Both the position numbers and the translations under genes were made by a program. A stretch of 29,260 bases of DNA from Clostridiales bacterium. GTDB taxonomy: Bacteria > Bacillota > Clostridia > Oscillospirales > Acutalibacteraceae. The stretch covers positions 1 through 29,260 of the forward strand of contig JAAYFA010000146.1 in assembly GCA_012728445.1 (NCBI GenBank), given 5' to 3'. Below the pieces are notes generated by a model. It was not told the DNA's origin and did no database searches. It saw nothing but the letters and a program-made list of their open reading frames with translations. Each line of letters begins with the position of its first letter. The stretch's first letter is position 1. Positions 1 through 8,334 of this stretch are shown piece after piece.

Positions 1-1200
1 GATGTCATCCCGGCATCTTTTGGCTGTCCAAATATTCTGCCATGGCAGTGTCTGTCTTGCAACATTATTGACTGCGCTCATGGAAATATAGGTCGTGCCC
101 TGCGGGTTGGTGATTTGTCGTCCGAAGCCCCAATCCACTATTTTACCGCCTTTTAAGAAGTGGGAACGCCCGTAAATATGACTGTGGGCGTTGAGTAGTA
201 CATCAAGCCCTGCTCTGTCGAAAATAGTGGTGAAGATGATTCTGATTAAATTATTGTCCATGTCCAAAAAACCGAAGCCCGGGCTGTTGATGTCGTTGTG
301 AATCACACCAATGCGCCATTTGGCGTCTAAGTTCTTATTGATCGCATTTTTTGCAAAATTCAAATGGTCAGCGGCGTTGCCGTTGGTGCTGTCAAACAAA
401 AGGAAAAGCACATCGCCGTAACGGAACCAGTTTTCTTTGCCAACGGGGCTTGGTAAAAGGGCGTTGTATTCGTTGGGGTTGTTGATGTAATACTTTTGCG
501 TCACGCCTTTTTTGTCGTGGTTGCCGATAGCAAAAGAGGCGGGGAGACTCCTGAATACCGAGGATGTGAGCAGACCGTTCCATTCCTCCGGCATGACACC
601 GCTGTCCGTTTGGTCACCGCCCGCAATCATAAAGCTGATGTCGGGGTTTAATTTCAAGGCCGTATCAATCGTTGCGTGTATCTTATAGGCTTTGTCTCGA
701 CCAACAGCATCATTTTCGGGGTTAAACCCTGCGTGCAAATCGTTGACATACAAAAACTTGAAGCTGTCCCAGGCGAGGGTTCTGTACACAAAGGGTCCGA
801 ACACATTATTAGCGTTGCCGTAAGTGTAATAATACTTTGTCAGCGGCTCCATACCGGAAGCGGTAACCCTGCTTGTGTTGAAAATTCCATCCGCCGGGGC
901 TACAGTGCCTGTAAAAACTGCGGCGCCGTTCATGTTTGGGTTTTTGCTCATCTTTACAGTCGGCAGACCATCGGCAGGGTTGCTGTGCCAGGCAAAGTTG
1001 AGCTGCGTTTGGTCGCTGCCCGGTGTAAGGCAGACATTTGTGTTGTTGTTGCCGAGTTCTTGCCAGTCGTCGTTCCACTGTTCTTGTGTGATGGAAAAGT
1101 CGGGTAGTGTGGGAAGGGCGGGTGAGGCACCTGCGGGATAAACCAGGCAGGTAAAGAATAAACTCAAACAGGCAAACAGTGCGATGGATCTCTTTAACAT
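1..1200 (-). CDS. Secreted calcineurin-like metallophosphoesterase (3' end outside window)
   Basis: This reading frame has 400 codons without a stop and runs off the left edge, so the C-terminus is missing. The ATG at 1200-1198 follows a good ribosome site (CGGAGGG, about 1209-1215). Residues 1-26 look like a Sec signal peptide: a K-R start, a hydrophobic stretch, then AGA/S. Residues 35-142 resemble the fibronectin-like N-domain of purple-acid-phosphatase-type enzymes. The metallophosphoesterase motifs follow in order: D154-x-H156, GGD196, GNHD (227-229), H301 and AHSH (339/341). These are the expected ligands of a two-metal centre, so the protein probably hydrolyses phosphomonoesters or diesters outside the membrane. 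The true substrate is unknown. It is transcribed divergently from the deacetylase gene and is not obviously in an operon with anything in the window. Confidence 0.85.
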   Translation of the reverse strand, partial: MLKRSIALFACLSLFFTCLVYPAGASPALPTLPDFSITQEQWNDDWQELGNNNTNVCLTPGSDQTQLNFAWHSNPADGLPTVKMSKNPNMNGAAVFTGTVAPADGIFNTSRVTASGMEPLTKYYYTYGNANNVFGPFVYRTLAWDSFKFLYVNDLHAGFNPENDAVGRDKAYKIHATIDTALKLNPDISFMIAGGDQTDSGVMPEEWNGLLTSSVFRSLPASFAIGNHDKKGVTQKYYINNPNEYNALLPSPVGKENWFRYGDVLFLLFDSTNGNAADHLNFAKNAINKNLDAKWRIGVIHNDINSPGFGFLDMDNNLIRIIFTTIFDRAGLDVLLNAHSHIYGRSHFLKGGKIVDWGFGRQITNPQGTTYISMSAVNNVARQTLPWQNIWTAKRCRDDI

Positions 1201-1260
1201 AACTTTCCCTCCGTTTTAAATAATGAATATGAATTATTTGGAAATTTAATCCGATTGATA

Positions 1261-1289
1261 TTGTCTAAAAAGCGAATTTATAGTAAAAT
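1261..1289 (+). promoter_or_regulatory. Predicted sigma-A promoter for the YdjC/ChbG-type gene
   Basis: TTGTCT (1261-1266), a 17-base spacer and TAAAAT (1284-1289) lie about 38 bases before the start codon at 1327. The spacing is ideal and the boxes are close to consensus. A second -35-like box, TTGATA, lies just upstream. This is prediction only. Confidence 0.5.
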
Positions 1290-1326
1290 CAAAAGCGAAT
1301 CATACAGGAATAGAAAGGAGCAAAAA

Positions 1327-2211
1327 ATGGACAAATACTTAATTATTAATGCCGATGACTTTGGTATGTGCCGTGCAGCGAACCTTGCGACTTTTGACTT
1401 GCTCAAATGTGGCGGAATTACTTCGGCAACGGTGATGGTTCCCTGTGGCTGGGCGCCGGAGGCGTGCAAATTCGCACAGGATAATCCGGCGTTTGCTATC
1501 GGCGTGCACCTTACACTCACAAGTGAATGGAGCAAATACCGATGGAGTCCGGTAGCCGCTTCAAATACGATGAGTCTACGCGACGAAGACGGCTATATGC
1601 ATCACGAAAGCGACCAAGTTGAAGAAAAAGTTGATATTGACGAGGTTGAGGGCGAAATCAGAGCGCAAATCGAAAGAGCAAAAAAGCTTGGGCTTGCCCC
1701 GTCCCATTTGGACAATCACATGGGTTCGCTCTACGGTATTGAAACGGGTCGGTTTGAACTTCTCAGTTTAACCATTGACATTGCATCGGAATACAATTTG
1801 CCGTTCCGCCTGCCGGGTCAGTATACGCAAGATCAAATAGAAAAGTTCGGGCCTAAAGTTGATGCCGATATGTTGCGCATGGTGATTTCAAAATTCAACG
1901 CATATGCCGCTGAAAAAAATGTACCGATTCCGGATTACCTCATCACGCATGAATGGAACGGCCCCCAGAGCGACAGCTACGAAAAATTCCGCGAATATAT
2001 GTTTGAGCACTTTAAAACCTTCCCGGCCGGCGTGACGGAAACGTTTATTCATCCTTCGCTTGAAAGTGACGAGCTCAAAGGTACAAGCGGCGCATGGTTT
2101 CGCCGAGTATGGGAACATCGCTTGTTTGCTGACCCTGCTACAAGGCAATATATTGAAGGCTTGGGGATTCAGTATATCAACTATCGCGACCTTGCAAAAA
2201 TGAAAGCGTAA
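1327..2211 (+). CDS. YdjC/ChbG-family carbohydrate deacetylase
   Basis: The 294-residue protein matches the YdjC/ChbG (HpnK-like) family, metal-dependent deacetylases related to polysaccharide deacetylases; ChbG removes an acetyl group from chitooligosaccharides. The start is taken at 1327 because AAAGGAG (1314-1320) sits at the right distance. The frame stays open upstream to 1255, but that part has no ribosome site and does not look like the family. The N-terminal I-N-A-D10-D11-F-G motif, G-V-H61-L-T and S-H127-L-D-N-H131 are the family metal and catalytic positions. The length is normal. There is no signal peptide, so the enzyme is probably cytosolic and acts on imported amino sugars or other acylated sugars. 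It has its own promoter and terminator, so it is a single-gene unit. The substrate cannot be read from the sequence. Confidence 0.85.
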   Translation: MDKYLIINADDFGMCRAANLATFDLLKCGGITSATVMVPCGWAPEACKFAQDNPAFAIGVHLTLTSEWSKYRWSPVAASNTMSLRDEDGYMHHESDQVEEKVDIDEVEGEIRAQIERAKKLGLAPSHLDNHMGSLYGIETGRFELLSLTIDIASEYNLPFRLPGQYTQDQIEKFGPKVDADMLRMVISKFNAYAAEKNVPIPDYLITHEWNGPQSDSYEKFREYMFEHFKTFPAGVTETFIHPSLESDELKGTSGAWFRRVWEHRLFADPATRQYIEGLGIQYINYRDLAKMKA

Positions 2212-2230
2212 TCACAATCATATCATTTTA

Positions 2231-2266
2231 GGCTGTCACCTTCCGGTGATGGTCTTTTTTTATTTT
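2231..2266 (+). terminator. Rho-independent terminator after the deacetylase gene
   Basis: A 10-bp stem (2231-2240 with 2245-2254, several G-T pairs) closes a TTCC loop. It is followed by a T-rich run at 2255-2266. It lies 20 bases past the stop codon. Confidence 0.8.
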
Positions 2267-2299
2267 ATGGTATTCGGTGTTAAAAGTCAACAAAACACA

Positions 2300-2312
2300 T
2301 GGATTTCATCCA
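2300..2312. promoter_or_regulatory. Small inverted repeat upstream of the DUF4838 promoter, possible operator
   Basis: TGGAT-TTC-ATCCA is a perfect 5-bp inverted repeat that ends 8 bases before the predicted -35 box. The position would fit a regulator site. The repeat is short enough to occur by chance. Confidence 0.25.
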
Positions 2313-2320
2313 GATAATTG

Positions 2321-2349
2321 TTGAGAAATGACAAAGTGTATGTTATCAT
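2321..2349 (+). promoter_or_regulatory. Predicted sigma-A promoter of the DUF4838-PHP-hydrolase unit
   Basis: TTGAGA (2321-2326) and TATCAT (2344-2349) are separated by exactly 17 bases. The -10 box lies 31 bases before the start codon at 2381, just downstream of the preceding terminator. Confidence 0.55.
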
Positions 2350-2380
2350 TAAACAATCAATTAATAAGGAGAGATTATCT

Positions 2381-4267
2381 ATGTTTGCTGAAATATTATC
2401 TTTACTGTTATCGCTCGCGCAAATTATAACCGGCTTTACGCTGGGTATGCTTCACACAGAAATGTCACCCATAGATTATGGCGGAACCACCTATGTGGAG
2501 CCTGTTGTAACAAGGTGGCTGACCTTGGTAAACGAAGGCGAAAGCGACTATGTCATCATTAAAGGCGCATCCTGTTCACCGTCGGAACTTACCGCCGCAA
2601 ATGAACTGCAAAAGTATATTCAGCAAATCAGCGGTGCAACGCTTGAAATTGTTGACGACACCGCCCGCTTGCGCGAACACGAAATCATTGTTGGCAAAAC
2701 AAGCCGAGAAAACGAAGGAAGTTACACAGTTGACCGCGAAGCCCTCGGTGACGAAGGCTTTATGGCAAAGGCTGTTGGTGAAAAACTTGTAATTGCCGGC
2801 GGAGAGCTGCGGGGAACACTATACGGCGTTTATGATTTTCTCGAACGTCAGCTCGGCTGTCGCTGGTTCATGCCGGAGCTAACAGAAATCCCAAGTAACG
2901 CAACAATAAAAATTGACGCCAATCTTAACAATATCCAGAAGGCTCATTTTGAATACCGGGATGACTATTGGAATTCTGCCTTTAACACCGATTGGAAGGT
3001 GAAGCATAAAATCAACAGCGACAACGGCGGTATGATGCCTGAAAGTTATGGCGGCGGTATTTCATATGCCGGTTTCTGCCATACGATGAACGCTCTGGTG
3101 CCGGTTTCACACTTTGAGGAGCATCCGGAATACTTCTCCTATCGAGAAGATAAAGACGCGTGGACACTCGAGCAACGCTGTTTAACGAACCCCGAGGTTT
3201 TAGCCATCACGATTGCGAACGCGAAGGCCACGTTGCGAGCAAATCCTCACGCTAAAATAATTTCTATTACGCAAAACGACAATGGCGATTATTGCCAATG
3301 CCCTGATTGCAAGGCGTCGGACGGGTATTACGGCGGGCCTTCGGGCACTAATATTTGGTTTGTGAACCAAGTAGCCGAGGCGCTGGAAGCAGAGTTCCCG
3401 GCTGTCGGGGTAGATACGTTTGCCTATCAATACACCCGAAAGCCACCGGTCAACGTTGTGCCTAGGGACAATGTCATCGTCCGCTTGTGTTCGATCGAGT
3501 GCTGCTTTGCGCATCCTTTGGCGGAATGTGGGCATGAAAGAAATGAATCGATCGCTCTTCGTCTTCGTGATGTGGAGTCCTCCTTTGCGGCGGACATCAA
3601 AGGCTGGTCCGACATTTGTGACAGGTTGTACATATGGGACTATACGACAAACTTTAACTTATACCTCAATATGTTCCCGAACTTTCAGGTGCTGGCGCCC
3701 AATATGCAGTTCTTCGTTGAGAATAGCGTCAAAGGGGTTTTTGAACAGGGGAATTACACGGGAGGCAAAAGTGGAGAGTTTGGCGAAATGCGCGCATACG
3801 TTCTTGCAAAACTGCTTTGGGATCCGTACTGTGATGTGGAGCGCCATATGACGGAGTTTATGAATGCGTATTATGGCAAGGAATCAGCACCATTCGTAAA
3901 AGAATACCTTGATATTATTACAAACAAAATGATAAAGACCGGTCATTTATCTATTTTTGACTGGCATTATCAAGGCGTCTATTTCACCAAGGCGGAAAGG
4001 CAGCGCATGGATCGTGCGTGGGATGCGGCACAAACAAACGCCGGCAATCCGTATCAACTGGAAAACATCCGGCGTTCGCGGATCTCGTACCGGTTTTATA
4101 AAGCAAACCTTTGCGCAGATGAGTTTGGTATATTCAAACTTTCAAGACCGGCACAAAACAAAATATTATACAAAGACTTAGCAAAATACGGAATAACCAG
4201 ATTGACGGAACACGGACCCTATACGCAAGACCCAAATTTTTTCCTCACACCTATTGAGTGGAAATAA
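2381..4267 (+). CDS. DUF4838 domain protein, glycosidase-like
   Basis: This 628-residue protein is recognisable as a DUF4838 protein. It has an N-terminal domain like those before family 67/20 glycoside hydrolases (about residues 45-170, with AANELQKYI and GTLYGVYDFLE followed by LGCRWFMP), then the DUF4838 domain (about 210-520). The start at 2381 is chosen because AAGGAGA (2366-2372) precedes it; the frame is open to 2318 without a ribosome site. The first 22 residues are hydrophobic but lack positive charge, so export is uncertain. DUF4838 proteins are thought to be glycan-active enzymes, but no reaction is established here. The gene is first in a tight unit with the PHP protein (10-bp gap) and the alpha/beta hydrolase, which suggests joint processing of a decorated sugar. 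The specific substrate is unknown. Confidence 0.8.
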   Translation: MFAEILSLLLSLAQIITGFTLGMLHTEMSPIDYGGTTYVEPVVTRWLTLVNEGESDYVIIKGASCSPSELTAANELQKYIQQISGATLEIVDDTARLREHEIIVGKTSRENEGSYTVDREALGDEGFMAKAVGEKLVIAGGELRGTLYGVYDFLERQLGCRWFMPELTEIPSNATIKIDANLNNIQKAHFEYRDDYWNSAFNTDWKVKHKINSDNGGMMPESYGGGISYAGFCHTMNALVPVSHFEEHPEYFSYREDKDAWTLEQRCLTNPEVLAITIANAKATLRANPHAKIISITQNDNGDYCQCPDCKASDGYYGGPSGTNIWFVNQVAEALEAEFPAVGVDTFAYQYTRKPPVNVVPRDNVIVRLCSIECCFAHPLAECGHERNESIALRLRDVESSFAADIKGWSDICDRLYIWDYTTNFNLYLNMFPNFQVLAPNMQFFVENSVKGVFEQGNYTGGKSGEFGEMRAYVLAKLLWDPYCDVERHMTEFMNAYYGKESAPFVKEYLDIITNKMIKTGHLSIFDWHYQGVYFTKAERQRMDRAWDAAQTNAGNPYQLENIRRSRISYRFYKANLCADEFGIFKLSRPAQNKILYKDLAKYGITRLTEHGPYTQDPNFFLTPIEWK

Positions 4268-4277
4268 GGAGAATACA

Positions 4278-5555
4278 ATGAAAACAGAATTATTTAAGTA
4301 TTCCATAACACCGGGCATTTTGCAGACAGGCAAAGCAACGTCCTTGACCATTAAGGCGCTTGAAACGCAGCTTGCTTTTTCGGATGATAGCGAATACAAA
4401 GTTGAAGTTTGGGGACTGACCCGGATAACGCACGGGGAATTCAGTCCGCATGATAACGCCTTCATAATAAAGCCGAAAGATGGAAAGATTGTCTTTTCTT
4501 ACAGCTTTGACTTAGAGTCGGAGTATTTTGTTCGGGTATTTAAAGGAAACGAGCACAAGCACTTGTTACAACTATCGGTCTATGCGCTTGAGGACGATTT
4601 ATATGCACTGCGCCCCTTAAAAGGTGACTTTCATATTCATTCCTGCCGTTCGGACGGTAGGGAGAGTCCGGCCGTTGTTGCGGCAAATTATCGGGCTGCC
4701 GGCTTCGATTTTATGGCGGTTACGGACCACCACCGTTACTTTCCATCAAAGGAAGCACAGGATGCCTACGCTGGGGTTCCGCTCGGGATGCAGATCCTCA
4801 ACGGCGAAGAGGTCCATACACCCGACAACTATGTGCATGTGATTCATTTTGGCGGGGACAGCAGTGTGAACGAGTTGTTTGAAAATGACCAGGATAAATA
4901 TTACGCCGATGTCCGGCACATTGCAGATACAAAGGATTTACCGTATGAGGACAAGTTCATCTATGCCGCAAATATGTGGGCCGTTGAAAAGATTCACGCA
5001 GTAAACGGTCTGGCTGTTTTTTGCCATCCGCACTGGATTAACAATACCTACAATGTGCCGGACAGCCTCTCAAGAGCCTTTCTCGAGAACGGCCTTTTTG
5101 ACGCATTTGAAGTCATCGGTGGTCAATCGGCGCACGAAAACAATATGCAAACTGCTCTGTATCATCAGCTTCGCTCAGAAGGCGTAAGAATCCCGATTAC
5201 AGGTGCGAGTGACTCGCACGGAACGATTAACCGTGGTCTCTTTAATAAGATGTATACGGTCGTTTTTACGCCTGATAACACAAGAGACAATATTATACAG
5301 GCGGTTAAAGATAGCATGAGCGTTGCGGTTGAAGTTTATGAGGACTCGGTCAACTACAGCGTGCACGGCAGTTACAGGCTCGTTTCATACGCGAGGTTCC
5401 TAATTGAAAATTACTTTACACTTACCGGGCAACTCTGTGCGGAAGAGGGAATTTTGATGCGCGCTCACACCCTTGGTGACAGCAGTGCGGCGGCGCGTCT
5501 TGCGCAGTTAAAACAAAGGACCGATGATTTTTATACGGTGTATGCCGGGAAATAA
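4278..5555 (+). CDS. PHP-domain phosphoesterase with N-terminal beta-sandwich-like region
   Basis: The protein has 425 residues. The start at 4278 follows AAGGAG (4266-4271), which overlaps the stop of the previous gene, so translation is probably coupled. Residues 1-112 form an uncharacterised domain rich in beta-type sequence. A PHP metal-dependent hydrolase domain follows: G-D-F-H119-I-H121, D126, T-D150-H151-H, E178/H180, F-C-H250-P-H252 and A-S-D312-S-H314. All usual metal ligands appear present. PHP enzymes remove phosphate from small molecules or nucleic acids. Given the neighbours (DUF4838 protein, esterase-like hydrolase), a sugar phosphate or phosphoester substituent is the likeliest substrate, but this is inference. 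I do not recognise a named gene. No signal peptide is seen, so it is probably cytosolic. Confidence 0.8.
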   Translation: MKTELFKYSITPGILQTGKATSLTIKALETQLAFSDDSEYKVEVWGLTRITHGEFSPHDNAFIIKPKDGKIVFSYSFDLESEYFVRVFKGNEHKHLLQLSVYALEDDLYALRPLKGDFHIHSCRSDGRESPAVVAANYRAAGFDFMAVTDHHRYFPSKEAQDAYAGVPLGMQILNGEEVHTPDNYVHVIHFGGDSSVNELFENDQDKYYADVRHIADTKDLPYEDKFIYAANMWAVEKIHAVNGLAVFCHPHWINNTYNVPDSLSRAFLENGLFDAFEVIGGQSAHENNMQTALYHQLRSEGVRIPITGASDSHGTINRGLFNKMYTVVFTPDNTRDNIIQAVKDSMSVAVEVYEDSVNYSVHGSYRLVSYARFLIENYFTLTGQLCAEEGILMRAHTLGDSSAAARLAQLKQRTDDFYTVYAGK

Positions 5556-5566
5556 GGGGGAGCGTT

Positions 5567-6505
5567 ATGTGGTATTATTGGGTTGCCGGAATCGCATTAT
5601 TTTTGCTTGCGTTGTTTGTCGTAGCTGGGGTTATCGCTTTTAATATTGCAATTGCAAGACCAAAGCAAAAAAAGCCGCCGAAAGACGAACGCCGGCAGGC
5701 GAGGGAACTGATTAGAGAGAAGAACAACGCATACTTGTATTCACTTAATCCGGAAGATGTTTCGATTCAGTCAACAGACGGATTGAACCTTAAAGCTTGG
5801 TTTTTGCCGGCGATAAACAATAAAAAGAGATTTGTCATTTGCGTTCATGGCTACAAATGTAACGGCCCTGATGAGTTTAGCCATATGGTCCCGTTTTATC
5901 ATGATGAGCTGCATTATAACTATCTCTTGCCGGATGACAGAGCGCACGGCAGAAGTGAAGGCAAATACATTGGGTTTGGTGCGCTGGACCATAAGGATAT
6001 TTTGTAGTGGGTCGATTACCTGATTAACCGTTTCGGAAAGGATATAGAAATCATTCTGCACGGCATTTCCATGGGCGCGGCAACGGTGATGCTTGTAAAC
6101 TCAGAAAATCCACCGGAGCAAGTGAAAATTATCATTGAGGACTGCGGCTTTACCAACGCGCACGAAGAAATAAGCAATACGCTCAAAGACATCATTCATT
6201 TTAATTTTACACCGTTGGTGTCGATGGCAAGCCTTGTCTGCAAGATGAAGGCAGGCTATTTCTTTAACGATGCCGATTGCATCGGAAAACTGCCGCTAGC
6301 AAAGAATCCGATACTCTTTATCCACGGCGGTGCAGATACCTTTGTGCCGACCGAAATGGGCATCAGACTGCACAAGGCTTGCACGGTACCAAAGGATTTA
6401 TTTATTGTGGATGGCGCAGTTCACGCTTACAGCTATTATGATGCGCCCAAGGAGTATCAGCAAAAGGTAAAAGATTTTATCGTCAAACATATAGGCAGCT
6501 TATAA
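5567..6505 (+). pseudogene. Alpha/beta hydrolase interrupted by an in-frame TAG
   Basis: An ATG at 5567 after GGGGGAG (5556-5562) opens a frame that would give 312 residues. A TAG at 6005-6007 (codon 147) interrupts it, and the same frame then continues without error to the TAA at 6503-6505. Residues 4-30 form a membrane anchor. The hydrolase fold follows: V-C-V-H-G-Y, then P-D-D-R-A-H-G-R-S-E-G, then the nucleophile elbow H-G-I-S168-M-G, D257 (in GGADTFVP) and H286. The whole catalytic triad therefore lies after the stop. The family is the YqkD/BAAT-like serine hydrolases. Without readthrough only an inactive 146-residue anchor fragment is made; the next ATG (6071) lies inside the nucleophile motif and cannot restore the fold. 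It is third in the DUF4838-PHP unit. It is either a recent nonsense mutation or a base error. Confidence 0.85.
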
Positions 6506-6530
6506 CAAATTGGCTTGAAACGATTGCTAA

Positions 6531-6570
6531 AAAGCACAAAAGCCCTTGAAATCAAGGGCTTTTGTGCTTT
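6531..6570. terminator. Bidirectional terminator between the hydrolase and tRNA-Leu
   Basis: A perfect 19-bp inverted repeat (6531-6549 with 6552-6570) has a two-base centre. It contains AAGCCCTTGA and its complement, flanked by A-rich and T-rich arms. It can end transcription of the plus-strand hydrolase unit and of the minus-strand tRNA gene. Confidence 0.85.
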
Positions 6571-6583
6571 GCTTTAGTCACTT

Positions 6584-6670
6584 TGGTGCCGGTGGCCGGG
6601 GTCGAACCGGCACGGTATCGCTACCACTGGATTTTGAGTCCAGCACGTCTGCCAATTCCATCACACCGAC
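6584..6670 (-). tRNA. tRNA-Leu, anticodon CAA
   Basis: The reverse strand folds as an 87-base class II tRNA. The acceptor arms are GTCGGTG and CACCGGC, the discriminator is A, and the 3' CCA is encoded. The anticodon stem-loop is CTGGA-CTCAAAA-TCCAG, with anticodon CAA reading UUG. The extra arm is long, as in leucine tRNAs, and the T arm contains GGTTCGACCC. A36-A37-A38 in the loop is the recognition context for MiaA, whose gene lies later in this window. A promoter is visible just upstream. Confidence 0.95.
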
Positions 6671-6682
6671 AAGTGCAAAAAC

Positions 6683-6711
6683 AGTATAATCGATGGGATG
6701 TTAAAAATCAA
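6683..6711 (-). promoter_or_regulatory. Promoter of tRNA-Leu
   Basis: On the minus strand, TTGATT (6711-6706), a 17-base spacer and TATACT (6688-6683) lie 12 bases before the first tRNA base. The boxes are near consensus. Confidence 0.7.
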
Positions 6712-6776
6712 GGCTTTGGATAAATATTTTATTAGGAACTTGCAAATAATTTGTTGCGGTTCGGTCTGCCGAATCC

Positions 6777-6805
6777 TTGACAAACAAGTCAATTAAATGT
6801 AAAAT
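6777..6805 (+). promoter_or_regulatory. Promoter of the aspartate carbamoyltransferase gene
   Basis: A perfect TTGACA (6777-6782), a 17-base spacer and TAAAAT (6800-6805) lie 92 bases before the start codon. No attenuator hairpin or clear PyrR-type leader is seen in the short transcribed leader. Confidence 0.7.
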
Positions 6806-6897
6806 CTAAGGCAGTTAAAAACTTACTTATATAGTTTATAAAGGCTGAAAAGCTTGAGGTACAGGGGATTAACCGTAAAAAAGATGGAGGATGGATA

Positions 6898-7980
6898 ATG
6901 AACGCAAGGAACATAATTGACCTCGATGACGTTTCACAAAGCGACCTTAGTGAGATCATCCGTTTTGCAGGTGTCATAAAAGAAAATCCATCCCATTATG
7001 TCGATTACTGTCATGGCAAAATTATGGCGACCTTATTTTATGAGCCATCCACAAGAACGCAAATGTCCTTTCAAACGGCTATGCTTCGTTTGGGGGGCAA
7101 ACTGATTGGTTTTGACAACCCGGGCAATTCCTCCGTCTCAAAAGGGGAGAGCCTGAAGGACACCATTCGCGTAATCAGCAATTATGCGGACATCATTGTC
7201 ATCAGGAACTCTTTTGAAGGCGCTGCGCTTGCGGCGTCCATGTTTTCTAAAAGTCCTGTTATAAACGCGGGCGACGGCGGACATCTTCATCCGACACAAA
7301 CCTTGACGGACTTGGTTACGTTGTCGTATGAAAAAAAAAGGCTGGATAACCTGACCGTTGGCATTTGTGGGGACAATAAGAACGGTCGAACCGTTCACTC
7401 TTTGATAAAAAGTTTAGCCCAATACAAGAGCAATCGGTTCGTTTTAATATCCCCGCCCGAACTTCAGATTCCTCAATATGTCATTGAGTGCTTGAAAAAG
7501 AACGGTTGCGAATACTCTTTTTCTACCAGTCTCGAAGAATCAATAAGCGACCTTGATGTTTTATATATGACGAGGATTCAAAAAGAACGGTTTCCGACAG
7601 AAGCGGATTATTTAGCGCAAAAAGGTGTTTTTGTACTTGATGCAAAGAAAATGGCCGCGGCAAAGCCGGATTTAAGAGTTCTTCATCCGCTGCCGCGAGT
7701 GGATGAAATAACCCTGGAAGTCGATGACGACCCCAGGGCAAAGTACTTTGAACAAACGGAATACGGTATGTACGCGCGGATGGCCTTAATTATTAAGGTG
7801 CTTGAGAGCGGGCGAAGCGTACTGCCGGACAAGGTGCAAGATACACACCAAGTAAAATGCAGTAATTTAAGGTGCATTACACAAACCGAAACGTATCTGC
7901 CGAAGATCTTTAACGAGTCGGAAGGCAAGCTGTTTTGCAAGTATTGCGACCATTCTGTTGAGCCGTCTGCGATACAATAA
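6898..7980 (+). CDS. pyrB: Aspartate carbamoyltransferase with a fused C-terminal PyrI-type zinc ribbon
   Basis: The 360-residue enzyme joins carbamoyl phosphate and aspartate in the second step of pyrimidine synthesis. The start at 6898 follows GGAGG (6886-6890). The catalytic chain (about 1-310) has the carbamoyl-phosphate loop EPSTRT (49-54), the mobile loop S-V-S-K82-G-E-S, GDGGHLHPTQ (125-134) and HPLPRVDE. Catalytic chains are usually about 300-310 residues. The extra tail carries C321-x4-C326-x20-C347-x2-C350, matching the zinc-binding C-terminal domain of the PyrI regulatory chain (C-x4-C and C-K-Y-C). The nucleotide-binding allosteric half of PyrI is absent. Catalytic-regulatory fusions are known, for example in Thermotoga, but here only the zinc part is present. 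The gene stands alone with its own promoter, and no other pyr gene is in the window. Confidence 0.93.
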   Translation: MNARNIIDLDDVSQSDLSEIIRFAGVIKENPSHYVDYCHGKIMATLFYEPSTRTQMSFQTAMLRLGGKLIGFDNPGNSSVSKGESLKDTIRVISNYADIIVIRNSFEGAALAASMFSKSPVINAGDGGHLHPTQTLTDLVTLSYEKKRLDNLTVGICGDNKNGRTVHSLIKSLAQYKSNRFVLISPPELQIPQYVIECLKKNGCEYSFSTSLEESISDLDVLYMTRIQKERFPTEADYLAQKGVFVLDAKKMAAAKPDLRVLHPLPRVDEITLEVDDDPRAKYFEQTEYGMYARMALIIKVLESGRSVLPDKVQDTHQVKCSNLRCITQTETYLPKIFNESEGKLFCKYCDHSVEPSAIQ

Positions 7981-8050
7981 GCGACGACAGAGATAGTTAA
8001 CGCTCTGAACTAACGCTTCTGACCGACCACTGCCGAGTACTCTTGCGACA

Positions 8051-8080
8051 AAATAAAAAAAGACTGTCATTTCACAGTCT
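8051..8080 (-). terminator. Terminator of rpmB, possibly shared with pyrB
   Basis: The stem AGACTGT (8061-8067) pairs with ACAGTCT (8074-8080) around a 6-base loop. On the minus strand it is followed by a T-run, reading rpmB out. On the plus strand only four T follow, so it may also weakly end pyrB transcription. Confidence 0.75.
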
Positions 8081-8112
8081 TTTCTCATGATTGAACCTTT
8101 TGATGTTTGCTA

Positions 8113-8301
8113 TTAAACAGCGCGAGTGACTTTGCCGGAACGAAGGCAACGTGTGCAAGCATTAACCCTTTTGGGGGAACCGCTGACAACCGCCTTAACC
8201 CTTTTAATATTAGGCTTCCAAGTCCTGTTAGAACGCCTATGTGAGTGGGAAACCTTATTACCGAACGACACACCTTTGCCGCAGAAATCGCATTTAGCCA
8301 T
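8113..8301 (-). CDS. rpmB: 50S ribosomal protein L28, zinc-binding type
   Basis: The 62-residue product is L28 of the large ribosomal subunit. The start at 8301 (MAKCDFCGK) is set by the strong ribosome site AAGGAGGT; three codons of open frame upstream are not used. C4-x2-C7 and C49-x2-C52 make this the cysteine-containing C+ form that binds zinc, rather than the C- form expressed under zinc limitation in some bacteria. The conserved H-S-H-R-R-S-N-R-T-W-K-P-N stretch is present. It is a single-gene unit, divergent from recA, with its own promoter and terminator. Confidence 0.97.
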   Translation of the reverse strand: MAKCDFCGKGVSFGNKVSHSHRRSNRTWKPNIKRVKAVVSGSPKRVNACTRCLRSGKVTRAV

Positions 8302-8334
8302 TTTCCGCACCTCCTTAAATCAATAACAGATGAT

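Noticed and set aside
676..1107. Open frame of 143 codons on the plus strand
   Set aside because: It lies opposite the metallophosphoesterase gene, has no ribosome site, and its product has no recognisable composition or motif.
1255..1326. Upstream extension of the deacetylase frame
   Set aside because: No ribosome site precedes it; AAAGGAG directly precedes 1327, and the family begins at that Met.
3420..3851. 143-codon plus-strand frame inside the DUF4838 gene
   Set aside because: It is a frame-shifted shadow of a clear coding sequence, rich in Arg/Cys/Ser and with no start signals.
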